Counted from the stretch's first letter, positions 15,150 to 23,197 are shown. The stretch is DNA of 26,717 nucleotides from Methanoregula sp. UBA154 (GCA_002502245.1 DAPW01000033.1:1-26717), one strand, 5' to 3'. Made by a program: numbers and translations. Notes: a model not told the origin generated them from the sequence alone.

Positions 15150-16906
15150 AAGAGAAAAAAGCAAAAGTGGCAAAACAAGGGGTTCTTAAAAGAATCGCCG
15201 GCCCTGTCGTGACGGCAGTCAACCTTGACGCCCACATGTACGATGTGGTGAAGGTCGGCAAAGAAGCGCTGATGGGAGAAGTGATCAAGATCCAGGGTGA
15301 TAACATTATCATCCAGGTCTATGAGGATACCTCGGGTATCCGGCCCGGCGAACCGGTGGAAAACACCGGACTTTCGCTCGCGGTCGAACTCGGGCCGGGC
15401 CTCCTGACCAGTATCTATGACGGCATCCAGCGCCCGCTGGCTGTCCTCGTTGATAAAATGGGGAACTTCATTGAGCGCGGCGTTTCGGCACCCGGGCTCT
15501 CCCACACGAAAAAATGGAGCTTCAAGCCCCTCGTCAAATCCGGCGATAACGTTGAACCAGGTACAATCCTCGGCGAGGTACAGGAGACCAACATCGTCCA
15601 CCGTGTCATGCTCCCTCCCAACGTGAAGGCAGGGATCGTCAAGACGATCAAGAGCGGGGACTTCACGGTCGATGAGACGATCTGTATTCTCAACGATGGC
15701 CGCGAGTACCCCATGATCCAGCGCTGGCCGGTCCGTGTCCCCCGTCCCGTGAAAGAGAAGATGAATCCGACGATCCCCCTGATCACCGGTCAGCGGATCC
15801 TCGACGGGCTCTTCCCGATTGCAAAGGGCGGCACTGCCGCGATTCCCGGCCCGTTCGGGAGCGGCAAGACGGTCACTCAGCAGCAGCTGGCCAAGTGGTC
15901 GGATGCTGAGATTGTCGTCTACATCGGCTGCGGCGAACGCGGCAACGAGATGACCGAAGTACTGACAGAGTTCCCGCACCTCGAGGACCCGAAGAGCGGA
16001 AAACCCCTTATGGAGAGGACCGTGCTCATCGCAAATACGTCAAATATGCCGGTGGCTGCCCGTGAGGCATCCGTGTATACCGGTATCACCATTGCGGAAT
16101 ACTTCCGTGATATGGGATACGACGTTTCCCTGATGGCAGATTCAACCTCCCGCTGGGCGGAAGCCATGCGAGAGATCTCCTCCCGTCTGGAGGAGATGCC
16201 GGGTGAAGAAGGATACCCGGCCTACCTCGCAGCCCGGCTCTCGGAATTTTACGAGCGTGCCGGTCTGGTTATATCCCTCAACGGGGCCCGTGGTTCGGTC
16301 TCAGTTATCGGTGCTGTTTCACCACCCGGCGGAGACTTTTCGGAGCCGGTCACCCAGAACACCCTCCGTATCGTCAAGGTCTTCTGGGCACTGGATGCAA
16401 AGCTCTCCCAGCGCCGGCACTTCCCGGCCATCAACTGGCTCAACTCCTACTCGCTTTATCTCGAAGCGCTCCAGGACTACTATGATAAGGAAGTCTCTCC
16501 CGAGTGGAATAAGCTCCGTGCCTGGGCTATGGAAGTCCTCCAGAAGGAAGCAGAACTGCAGGAGATCGTGCAGCTCGTCGGTTCTGATGCCCTGCCCGAG
16601 TCAGAACAGGTGACCATCGAGGTTGCCCGCATGATCCGTGAGATCTTCCTCCAGCAGAACGCGTACGACGCGGTTGACACGTTCTGTGATATGAGCAAGC
16701 AGTACGACATGATGAAGGCGATCAAGCTCTTCGCAGAGTTCGCCTACGCTGCCCAGCTCGCTGGTGTCAGCCCTGCGCAGATCATCGGCGTCAAGTCCAA
16801 GAATGATCTGCCGCAGATCAAGTTTATCAAGGATTACAAGCCGGAACTCGCGAAGATCGAGAAGCAGATGGACGCAGAGTTCAACGCACTGAGGTCGGCA
16901 GCATGA
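15140..16906 (+). CDS. ahaA: A-type ATP synthase catalytic subunit A
   Basis: This 588-residue protein is the catalytic subunit of the A1 head. The Walker A motif GPFGSGKT (237-244) is the form characteristic of archaeal A subunits. GCGERGNE follows at 263-270, and the ~90-residue non-homologous insertion typical of A/V-type A subunits lies between the N-terminal beta barrel and the P-loop. The best start is GTG at 15140, overlapping ahaF; GGTG-TTGATC just upstream can pair with 16S rRNA. The stop overlaps the ahaB start in ATGA. No intein is present. Confidence 0.97.
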   Translation: MEVKEKKAKVAKQGVLKRIAGPVVTAVNLDAHMYDVVKVGKEALMGEVIKIQGDNIIIQVYEDTSGIRPGEPVENTGLSLAVELGPGLLTSIYDGIQRPLAVLVDKMGNFIERGVSAPGLSHTKKWSFKPLVKSGDNVEPGTILGEVQETNIVHRVMLPPNVKAGIVKTIKSGDFTVDETICILNDGREYPMIQRWPVRVPRPVKEKMNPTIPLITGQRILDGLFPIAKGGTAAIPGPFGSGKTVTQQQLAKWSDAEIVVYIGCGERGNEMTEVLTEFPHLEDPKSGKPLMERTVLIANTSNMPVAAREASVYTGITIAEYFRDMGYDVSLMADSTSRWAEAMREISSRLEEMPGEEGYPAYLAARLSEFYERAGLVISLNGARGSVSVIGAVSPPGGDFSEPVTQNTLRIVKVFWALDAKLSQRRHFPAINWLNSYSLYLEALQDYYDKEVSPEWNKLRAWAMEVLQKEAELQEIVQLVGSDALPESEQVTIEVARMIREIFLQQNAYDAVDTFCDMSKQYDMMKAIKLFAEFAYAAQLAGVSPAQIIGVKSKNDLPQIKFIKDYKPELAKIEKQMDAEFNALRSAA

Positions 16907-18291
16907 AGGAATACAGGACGATTAGTAAGATTGCCGGCCCCCTCGTTTTCGTCGAGAAGACAGAGCCGGTCGCCTACCAGGAACTCGTGAACATAGTCCT
17001 TTTCGACGGCACGATCAAGCGTGGCCAGGTGCTCGATACCAGTGACGACCTGGTCGTTGTCCAGGTCTTCGAGACCACAACCGGTATCGGCAGGGACAGC
17101 GGTGTCCGCTTCACCGGCGAAACTATCAAGATGCCTGTGGGCAGGGAGATGCTCGGCCGTATCCTGTCCGGTGGCGGCAAGCCCATCGATGGCGGTCCGG
17201 AAATTGTGCCGGAGAAGCGTCTCGACATCACCGGTGCGGCCATCAATCCGTACGCCCGGGGTATGCCGGCAGATTTCATCCAGACCGGGATCTCCACGAT
17301 CGACGGTACCAACACCCTCGTCCGAGGGCAGAAACTTCCGATCTTCTCAGCAGCAGGTCTGCCGCACAACAATGTTGCGCTGCAGATCGCCCGTCAGGCA
17401 AAGGTGCCCGGCTCAACCGAGACGTTCGCGGTAGTCTTCGCTGCAATGGGTATCACGAAAGAAGAAGCGAACTACTTCATGCAGGACTTCGAGCGCACCG
17501 GCGCACTCGAGCGTGCTGTCGTCTTCCTCAACCTTGCGGATGACCCGGCTGTCGAGCGCATCATCACCCCGCGTCTCGCCCTGACCACTGCCGAATACCT
17601 TGCGTTCGAGCTCGGTATGCACGTGCTGGTTATCCTGACGGATATGACCAATTACTGTGAAGCGCTCCGCCAGATCGGTGCAGCCCGTGAAGAAGTGCCC
17701 GGTCGCCGTGGCTATCCCGGGTACATGTACACGGACCTTGCCTCGCTCTACGAGCGTGCCGGTATGATCAAAGGACTGAAGGGCTCGGTAACCCAGATCC
17801 CGATCCTGACCATGCCCGGTGATGATATCACCCACCCGATCCCTGACCTGACCGGCTACATCACGGAAGGCCAGATAGTGGTCAACCGCGATCTGCACCG
17901 CAAGGGTATCTACCCGCCAATCAATGTGCTGCCCTCGCTTTCCCGTCTGATGAACCTCGGTATCGGCAAAGGGCACACCCGCGAGGACCACAAGAAGGTT
18001 TCCGACCAGATGTATGCAGGCTATGCAGAAGGCAACGATCTCCGCGGCCTCGTGGCCATTGTCGGTAAGGATGCGCTTTCAGAACGGGACCGCCTCCTCC
18101 TCGAGTTCGCCGACCTCTTCGAGAACCGGTTCGTCCGGCAGGGCTATGACGAGGACCGAACCATTGAGGACACGCTGAACCTTGGATGGGAGCTCCTCTC
18201 CACGCTGCCGGTTGAGCAGCTGACCCGTATCGACCGTGACCTCATCAACAAGTACCACCCGAAGTTCAAGACTGGTGCAATGAAGGAGTAA
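16903..18291 (+). CDS. ahaB: A-type ATP synthase regulatory subunit B
   Basis: This 462-residue protein is the non-catalytic nucleotide-binding subunit that alternates with A in the head. The position of the P-loop is occupied by the degenerate SAAGLPHNN (149-157), as is normal for B subunits. Other features are GRDSGVRFTGETIKMP (63-78) and RRGYPGYMYTDLASLYERAG in the second half. Length is typical (455-465). It starts in the ATGA overlap with ahaA. Confidence 0.97.
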   Translation: MKEYRTISKIAGPLVFVEKTEPVAYQELVNIVLFDGTIKRGQVLDTSDDLVVVQVFETTTGIGRDSGVRFTGETIKMPVGREMLGRILSGGGKPIDGGPEIVPEKRLDITGAAINPYARGMPADFIQTGISTIDGTNTLVRGQKLPIFSAAGLPHNNVALQIARQAKVPGSTETFAVVFAAMGITKEEANYFMQDFERTGALERAVVFLNLADDPAVERIITPRLALTTAEYLAFELGMHVLVILTDMTNYCEALRQIGAAREEVPGRRGYPGYMYTDLASLYERAGMIKGLKGSVTQIPILTMPGDDITHPIPDLTGYITEGQIVVNRDLHRKGIYPPINVLPSLSRLMNLGIGKGHTREDHKKVSDQMYAGYAEGNDLRGLVAIVGKDALSERDRLLLEFADLFENRFVRQGYDEDRTIEDTLNLGWELLSTLPVEQLTRIDRDLINKYHPKFKTGAMKE

Positions 18292-18297
18292 AAGTCC

Positions 18298-18927
18298 ATG
18301 GCGCTGCGCGATATCAAGCCAACCCGGTCCGAACTGATCAACCTCAAGCGGAAGATCCAGCTCTCGGAACGTGGTTATAAAATCCTTAAGATGAAGCGCG
18401 ATGGACTGATCCTTGAATTTTTCAAGATCCTCGGAAACGCCAGGGACAGCCGGGGTGAGCTGCTGAGCAGATACCAGCATGCCGTCGAGATGATGGCGCT
18501 CGCAAATACGGTTGAAGGTGCAATCGGTGTGAAATCGGCGGCCCTTTCCGTCAAGGAAGTACCGCAGATCTCGTTGAAAAGCAAAAATATCATGGGGGTT
18601 GTTGTGCCCCAGATCGAGTCATCGAAAGTCAAAAAGAGCCTCGTTGACCGCGGCTACGGTGTTCTGGGTACATCGCCTGTTATCGATGAAACTGCGTCCG
18701 CGTTCGAAGAGCTTGTCGAGTCTATCATCGAGAGCGCCGAGATCGAGACTACGATGAAGCGCCTGCTGGATGAGATTGAGAAGACCAAGCGCCGTGTTAA
18801 TGCGCTTGAGTTCAAGGTTATTCCCGAACTTACCGAAGCACGGGATTTCATCAAGATGCGTCTCGATGAGATGGAGCGGGAAGAACTGTTCCGGATGAAG
18901 AAGATCAAATCCAGGAATGCCGCGTAA
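18298..18927 (+). CDS. ahaD: A-type ATP synthase subunit D (central stalk)
   Basis: This 209-residue protein is the rotating central shaft, with long N- and C-terminal helices forming a coiled coil (IKPTRSELINLKRKIQLSERGYK near the start; TKRRVNALEFKVIPEL near 160-180). The family-typical ALE(F/Y)KVIPEL segment is clear. The ATG at 18298 follows AAGGAG at the end of ahaB. It is the last ATP synthase subunit in the operon, and pgk begins within 20 nt. Confidence 0.95.
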   Translation: MALRDIKPTRSELINLKRKIQLSERGYKILKMKRDGLILEFFKILGNARDSRGELLSRYQHAVEMMALANTVEGAIGVKSAALSVKEVPQISLKSKNIMGVVVPQIESSKVKKSLVDRGYGVLGTSPVIDETASAFEELVESIIESAEIETTMKRLLDEIEKTKRRVNALEFKVIPELTEARDFIKMRLDEMEREELFRMKKIKSRNAA

Positions 18928-18946
18928 CGTACGGGGGATGGTCTGG

Positions 18947-20161
18947 ATGCCGATTGGAACTATCCGGGAACTGGGGGCGGAGGGAAAAACCGTCCTCCTC
19001 CGACTCGATCTCAACTCCCCCATCGATCCCACATCTCATCTTATTCTCGATGACAAGCGCTTCCGTGAGCACCTGCCGACCATCAGGGCACTCGAAAAAA
19101 GCCGCGTTGTGATCGTGACTCACCAGAGCCGGCCAGGGAAAAAGGATTTTACCACGCTGGAAGCTCATGCCGAGAAGCTTGAACAGCTACTGGGAACGCC
19201 GGTGAATTACGTGGATAGCATCTTCGGGCGCCATGCCCGCGAAGCGGTGCACGCACTGAAGATCGGCGATGTGGTGATGCTTGAGAATGTCCGCTTCAAT
19301 GCAGAAGAGAACCTCACCTTAAAACCAGAGGAAGCGAAAAAAACGCACCTTGTCAGGAAACTCTCCTCAATGGCGGACGTCTTTGTCAATGATGCCTTCG
19401 GGACTGCCCACCGCTCGCAGCCAACGATTGTCGGGCTCCCGATGGTCATGCGCTCCGCGGGAGGGCTTCTGATGGAAAAGGAAGTATCCACGCTCTCAAA
19501 AGTATTCTCCGGCGCCCCGCGCCCAGTCTGCATGGTGCTGGGAGGTACCAAGGTGGACGATTCGATCGATGTAGCCCGGCATGTTCTCGAGAACGGTATT
19601 GCCGATCAGGTCATTGTCATCGGGGTAGTAGCGAATGTCTTCTTGATTGCTGCCGGCCATGATATCGGCAAACCCTCCACTCAGCTGATTGCCCAGCTCA
19701 AGTACCAGCCGGAGATTGAGAAGGCAAAAGAGATCCTTGCCCGCTACCGCGAGCGCGTGGTGATGCCGGATACTGTTGCGGTCCGTCAGGATAACCACCG
19801 GGTTGAGTATCCTGTCGATTCGATTCCTGATGATGCCCCGGTACTCGATCTCGGTATGGATACCCTGGCCACGCTCGTCCAGCAGATCAGGAAGGCCGGA
19901 ACGGTCGTTTTCAACGGCCCGGCAGGCGTTTTTGAGGATGTGGATTTTGCAACCGGTACCTATGAATTGCTCAAGGCTGCTTCGCAGGTGGAATTCTCCG
20001 TTGTCGGGGGAGGACACACTGCTGCAGTGATTGAAAAACTGGGTCTCGAACACGATTTCACCCATATCTCTACCGGGGGAGGGGCTTGTATCGAGTTCCT
20101 GACCGGCAAGAAGCTCCCGGCAGTTGATGCCCTCGAACAGTCAAAAAAGATATTCGGATAA
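18947..20161 (+). CDS. pgk: Phosphoglycerate kinase
   Basis: This ~405-residue enzyme interconverts 1,3-bisphosphoglycerate/ADP and 3-phosphoglycerate/ATP, working mainly in gluconeogenesis in methanogens. Motifs are LRLDLNSPID (18-27), THQSRPG (58-64), LENVRF (112-117), FVNDAFGTAHRS (146-157) and a C-terminal VFNGPAGVFE followed by GGGHTAA. Three in-frame starts exist. ATG 18947 is chosen because GGGGG (18933-18937) is well spaced for it and the homology begins there; ATG 18938 abuts the G run and ATG 18917 overlaps ahaD. It lies directly behind the ATP synthase genes with no visible terminator, so read-through from that operon is likely. Its stop is 2 nt from the convergent gene's stop. Confidence 0.95.
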   Translation: MPIGTIRELGAEGKTVLLRLDLNSPIDPTSHLILDDKRFREHLPTIRALEKSRVVIVTHQSRPGKKDFTTLEAHAEKLEQLLGTPVNYVDSIFGRHAREAVHALKIGDVVMLENVRFNAEENLTLKPEEAKKTHLVRKLSSMADVFVNDAFGTAHRSQPTIVGLPMVMRSAGGLLMEKEVSTLSKVFSGAPRPVCMVLGGTKVDDSIDVARHVLENGIADQVIVIGVVANVFLIAAGHDIGKPSTQLIAQLKYQPEIEKAKEILARYRERVVMPDTVAVRQDNHRVEYPVDSIPDDAPVLDLGMDTLATLVQQIRKAGTVVFNGPAGVFEDVDFATGTYELLKAASQVEFSVVGGGHTAAVIEKLGLEHDFTHISTGGGACIEFLTGKKLPAVDALEQSKKIFG

Positions 20162-20163
20162 TC

Positions 20164-20661
20164 CTATTCCTTTTTTAAGAGTGCGTTGAGCATAAAGTTG
20201 GAGATCGGGTTGTTATACCGTTTCCGGAGAACGGGTGCCGGCGGTATCCCTTCAGATTGGGAAAGAGAGATCGCGGTATCCGAAGAGGAGAGCTGGAGCA
20301 CAGGTATCTCGTCCGGCATTTTGATCCCCTTCCTGCGCCCCCTCATGGAATTGAGCACGGCAAAGGAGAAGACCAGTGCTGTAAACAGGAAGAGAAAGAT
20401 GGCAAAGAGGGTAGTGACACCTGCAACCATTACGAGACGACTCTCCTGCAGGAGTGCCCAGCCGCCGATAATAAAAAGTACCCAGAAACTTGCAGTTGCA
20501 ACCTTCGTGGTCTCGATGGGGCTGGCAATACTCCGGGTACGTTTTGATTCGTCACCGGTGGGGAACTGGTCAATCATCCTGCCGAGCGCTAAGAGTACGA
20601 TGCTGCACCCAAGTGCAATAACCGCAATGATTCCAAGGAGTAACAAAAGTATTTCATTCAT
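20164..20661 (-). CDS. Hypothetical three-helix membrane protein
   Basis: I do not recognise this 165-residue protein. It has three predicted membrane helices: one at the N-terminus (about 3-27), one near 55-73 (SFWVLFIIGGWALL) and one near 80-103. A hydrophilic C-terminal tail of ~60 residues follows, rich in Pro, Ser and Arg. ATG 20661 is chosen over a GTG at 20670 because the GTG is part of the ribosome binding site GAGGTGA (20673-20667), which is 5 nt from the ATG. A TATA box lies at 20701-20708. It is divergent from the ribbon-helix-helix gene and shares its operator-like upstream region, so it may be one of that protein's targets (inference). Confidence 0.75.
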   Translation of the reverse strand: MNEILLLLLGIIAVIALGCSIVLLALGRMIDQFPTGDESKRTRSIASPIETTKVATASFWVLFIIGGWALLQESRLVMVAGVTTLFAIFLFLFTALVFSFAVLNSMRGRRKGIKMPDEIPVLQLSSSDTAISLSQSEGIPPAPVLRKRYNNPISNFMLNALLKKE

Positions 20662-20700
20662 CTCGTTCACCTCACGACAACATCCTGTTTCACGCCGCGC

Positions 20701-20708
20701 TATAAAAA
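20701..20708 (-). promoter_or_regulatory. TATA box of the membrane protein gene
   Basis: The minus strand reads TTTTTATA about 40 nt before the ATG at 20661. This predicts a start site near 20677 and a leader just long enough to contain GAGGTGA. Confidence 0.5.
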
Positions 20709-20729
20709 GTATTCCATAAGTATTGTATA

Positions 20730-20811
20730 AGGATTACGCCTTGGAAAAACAGGATTACATAGGTAATATTGCAGGCGTTTAATAGCCTATTTATAGTATT
20801 TCAGCCTATTT
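20730..20811. promoter_or_regulatory. Two pairs of phased direct repeats (candidate operator)
   Basis: AGGATTAC occurs at 20730-20737 and again at 20751-20758, 21 bp apart (two helical turns). AGCCTATTT occurs at 20784-20792 and 20803-20811, 19 bp apart. The second pair brackets the TATA box and start region of the ribbon-helix-helix gene. Tandem short repeats at helical spacing are the usual operator pattern for ribbon-helix-helix repressors, so autoregulation is a reasonable guess. Confidence 0.5.
20790..20797 (+). promoter_or_regulatory. TATA box of the ribbon-helix-helix gene
   Basis: TTTATAGT is centred about 27 nt upstream of the ATG at 20820. This is the normal TATA-to-start distance in archaea, so the transcript should begin at or next to the start codon (leaderless). 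No Shine-Dalgarno site of useful spacing is present. Confidence 0.55.
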
Positions 20812-20819
20812 TGTAGGGA

Positions 20820-21134
20820 ATGGCAGAGAAGATACCGGTGGGCCGTGGGGAGAGGGTTGCGATCTCGTACAAAATGCCCCCCAATATCTATGATAAAGTC
20901 AATAAACTCGTGTACGAGGAAAAGAAGTTCTCCACGGTCTCCGACTGCATTACGCAAGCTTTATTATCCTTTGTCGATAATCACCACGATATGGGACAGT
21001 TCAAGGAGCTGTTCAGGGACTACATGTCATCGGATGAGGGCCGGGAGCTCATGAAGAACATGATGAAAGAAGTCCTGCTGGATGTGTTATCGCACCAGAA
21101 ACTCGATCCAAAGGATGCTAAGAGTAATTCATAG
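20820..21134 (+). CDS. Ribbon-helix-helix (CopG/MetJ-like) DNA-binding protein
   Basis: This 104-residue protein has a ribbon-helix-helix layout in its first half. A beta strand (RVAISYKMP, about 12-20) is followed by helix A (NIYDKVNKLVYEEK), a turn (KFSTVSD) and helix B (CITQALLSFVDNH). The C-terminal ~45 residues are helical and methionine/acid-rich (SSDEGRELMKNMMKEVLLDVL) and may form an effector or oligomerisation part. There is no toxin gene beside it, so it is more likely a transcription regulator than an antitoxin. The phased repeats upstream and the divergent membrane gene are candidate targets. The start at 20820 is supported by the TATA position, which implies a leaderless message. 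Confidence 0.8.
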   Translation: MAEKIPVGRGERVAISYKMPPNIYDKVNKLVYEEKKFSTVSDCITQALLSFVDNHHDMGQFKELFRDYMSSDEGRELMKNMMKEVLLDVLSHQKLDPKDAKSNS

Positions 21135-21212
21135 GTAACATACTTCCATCTCTTCTTTTCCCGTCACTTTAGCATATGTGTTGGAAAATTATTGAATTTA
21201 CACCATTATACC

Positions 21213-21692
21213 ATGCAGATCCGGATTATTGCTGTCGGCAGGATCAAAGAGAAGTTCCTTCAGGATGGCATTGCAGAGTACGAGAAGCGCATCCGCCCCT
21301 ATGCAAGGGTTCAGATCATCGAGATCGCAGAGGAAAAACGACCGGTGTCTGCTTCATCCGCGATTGAATCTGCCGCTCTGGAAAAGGAAGGGGAGCGGAT
21401 CCTTGCCGCAATCCCGGAAGGCTTCACCATCATCGCGCTTGATGTGCAGGGGCAGAGCCGGTCAAGCGAGCAGCTGGCCGCATCGTTCCGCGAATGGGAG
21501 CTCTCCGGGAAAAACCATCTGGCCTTTATCATCGGCGGGGACCTCGGCCTCTCTCCCTCGACGTTGTCAGCCTGTAACCTGCGGATATCCCTCTCTCCTA
21601 TGACCTTCACCCACCCGATGGCACGGCTGCTTCTCCTGGAACAGCTCTACCGGGTCTTCCGGATCCTCCGTGGCGAACCCTATCACAAATGA
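21213..21692 (+). CDS. rlmH: 23S rRNA (pseudouridine-N3) methyltransferase RlmH
   Basis: This 159-residue SPOUT-fold protein corresponds to RlmH, which methylates pseudouridine 1915 (E. coli numbering) in helix 69 of 23S rRNA. Recognisable segments are the N-terminal MQIRIIAVGRIKEKF, the central LDVQGQSRSSEQLA, the cofactor-knot segment FIIGGDLGL, and the diagnostic C-terminus LEQLYRVFRILRGEPYHK. Length equals that of the bacterial enzyme (155-160). The ATG at 21213 matches the family start; an upstream TTG in frame at 21192 is not needed. No ribosome binding site is seen, and an AT-rich GAAAATTATT lies about 27 nt upstream, so the message may be leaderless. Confidence 0.93.
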   Translation: MQIRIIAVGRIKEKFLQDGIAEYEKRIRPYARVQIIEIAEEKRPVSASSAIESAALEKEGERILAAIPEGFTIIALDVQGQSRSSEQLAASFREWELSGKNHLAFIIGGDLGLSPSTLSACNLRISLSPMTFTHPMARLLLLEQLYRVFRILRGEPYHK

Positions 21693-22018
21693 TAGATTCG
21701 CTGTGATGCAACCCTCCCTCATACCACTGATTTCCCCGTCCGTGGAGCAGTGCGTGCACCGGATGCGCAAACCTGGTACCCGCGATCGTCTGCCGGTCGG
21801 GTGGATCCTGGTATTATCGATTAATTATTTATAACTGTGAAACATTATACTAGTCCAATGTACCAGCCAGCCCGGAAACGGACAATTGATGTGACGCGGG
21901 TACGGACCGCTCATGGTAAGCGGATGCTTTTCTTCATCCTGTAGGAACCGTGTGAACGGGAATCCGGCAGGGAACTGGTATTGCTGAAGATATTAAAAAA
22001 AAATGTTGCGGTGAAGAT
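21693..22018. other. Intergenic region between rlmH and the HEAT-repeat gene
   Basis: This 326-nt stretch holds no conventional gene. It contains an AT-rich promoter-like element (ATTTATAA, 21826-21833) in front of a 28-codon ORF, and a second one (TATTAAAAAA, 21991-22000) positioned about 26 nt before the HEAT-repeat start codon. Confidence 0.5.
21858..21944 (+). CDS. Possible leaderless small ORF, 28 aa
   Basis: A 28-codon ORF starts at an ATG located 25-32 nt after the TATA-like ATTTATAA (21826-21833), the spacing expected for a leaderless message. The peptide begins MYQPARKRTIDVTRVR and is strongly basic, with a hydrophobic end (MLFFIL). No family is recognised, and a chance ORF or a leader for a downstream transcript is possible. 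Confidence 0.3.
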   Translation: MYQPARKRTIDVTRVRTAHGKRMLFFIL

Positions 22019-22465
22019 ATGGGAATAAGTCTTGAACATCAGGGTGGCGAATGGTATAATTCCTTACCACGCAGAGGGGCAGTCTATGATCTGGTGGACA
22101 CTGCCATGTCCGGGGCGGATACGGCAGAGCGGCTTCGCGCAGTCACGGCGCTCGGGAAGAGTGATGACCCGAGAGCAGTCCGCCCCTTGATGGATCTGTT
22201 GCGCGATGCAGACGCGGAAGTGCGGCTGTCTGCAACAACAGCCCTCGGCCAGCTGAAGAGTGGTCGTCCGGTGGATGAGTTGATCGGGCGGCTGAGGGAC
22301 CCCGGCGAACAGGCGGTCATCCGCGAACAGGCGGTCGTGGCCCTGTCAGCTATCAGGAGTACCGGGGCTATCCGGGGTCTCAGAGAGTTCATTGACGATA
22401 AGGATGAGGACCCGGCGCTGCGATCCTATGCGGGCAACCGGCTGAAGGGCATCGGCCCCTGGTGA
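22019..22465 (+). CDS. HEAT-repeat protein (PBS-lyase type)
   Basis: This 148-residue protein consists of about three HEAT/PBS-lyase-type repeats. The first, around 38-65, contains RLRAVTALGKSDDPRAVRPL; the second, around 66-95, contains DAEVRLSATTALGQL; the third, around 103-130, contains REQAVVALSAIRSTGAIRGL. Such proteins are protein-interaction scaffolds, and no enzymatic role is implied. A weak GGTGAAG lies only 3 nt before the ATG, whereas an AT box is about 26 nt upstream, so it may be leaderless. A cysteine-cluster gene follows 107 nt downstream. Confidence 0.85.
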   Translation: MGISLEHQGGEWYNSLPRRGAVYDLVDTAMSGADTAERLRAVTALGKSDDPRAVRPLMDLLRDADAEVRLSATTALGQLKSGRPVDELIGRLRDPGEQAVIREQAVVALSAIRSTGAIRGLREFIDDKDEDPALRSYAGNRLKGIGPW

Positions 22466-22572
22466 CAGATAAGGGCATCGCCTCACCGTCAGGCACCGGT
22501 TCCCTGCAACGGTAGGTTCACCTATCCGATCCCAACTCTTTTTGAACAAGTCCGGCACAATGAAATACGGGA

Positions 22573-22932
22573 ATGAAATCAACACAATCAGACCTTATAA
22601 CCGGCACCTGCAGCCGCTGTGGCGAGTGCTGCCGCTGGCTCCCGATAGTCCTTGTCCGGCAGTGCAAACCCCACCAGCTGCATTACCTCCGCGAGCGCGG
22701 TCTGAAGGAGGACGGCGGTTTCTTCCTTGCCGAATCTCCGTGCCGCCACCTGAAGCAGGAGGATCCTGATGGAAGTGGTAGTACAAAGTGGGCGTGTGCC
22801 ATCTACGAGAAGCGGCCCGCAACCTGCCGGGACTTCTGCGGCAAGACCCTGAGTGGCGGGAAGCGGTATTACGTTCCGAAAGGCTGCGCGATGGCGGGGA
22901 GCAGGAGTGGGACTCCTGAACCCCTCACGTGA
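22573..22932 (+). CDS. YkgJ-family cysteine-cluster protein, 119 aa
   Basis: This short protein carries the YkgJ signature CSRCGECC (Cys13, Cys16, Cys19, Cys20) near its N-terminus. Further cysteines follow in SPCRHL, WACAIYEKRPATCRDFCG and KGCAM. The family is thought to bind zinc or an iron-sulfur cluster, and its biochemical role is mostly unknown. The length is close to the usual domain size (about 100-130 residues). The ATG at 22573 has no strong binding site. A second, larger member of the same family lies 1.9 kb downstream on the other strand, with only a DUF389 gene between them. Confidence 0.85.
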   Translation: MKSTQSDLITGTCSRCGECCRWLPIVLVRQCKPHQLHYLRERGLKEDGGFFLAESPCRHLKQEDPDGSGSTKWACAIYEKRPATCRDFCGKTLSGGKRYYVPKGCAMAGSRSGTPEPLT

Positions 22933-23197
22933 ACGGTCCGGAAATGTCCTGAATTATGAGACTCGGCACGCCCCGTACATCAGGGCACCGTTTCTTGATC
23001 CCCCATCCCGGATTCAACACCCGCTTCACGACTTCTCCCTGTCCATTTCTGTATGAGATTTCATCCTTCTCGTCACTGGAAGGTGCGAATATCTCTAGAC
23101 TTAATCCCCTGGAAATCTATTATCACGAATTACTGCGATAAATCCAACAGGTTTATCGGGCGCTGTCGCATAGATTTCACGGGATGGGATCTGTTCG

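Noticed and set aside
14915..15979. 354-codon minus-strand frame antisense to ahaF/ahaA
   Set aside because: It lies opposite highly conserved ATP synthase genes, and its His/Asp/Arg-rich translation matches no family.
15140..16906. Intein in the ATP synthase A subunit
   Set aside because: The P-loop region is continuous and the protein has normal length (588 residues).
20820..21134. Antitoxin of a toxin-antitoxin pair
   Set aside because: The next gene is RlmH, a housekeeping rRNA methyltransferase, and no small toxin-like gene is adjacent; a stand-alone regulator fits better.
21700..21770. Possible C/D-box guide RNA after rlmH (GTGATGC followed by CTGA)
   Set aside because: The C box is imperfect and no second C'/D pair is present, so the match is probably chance.
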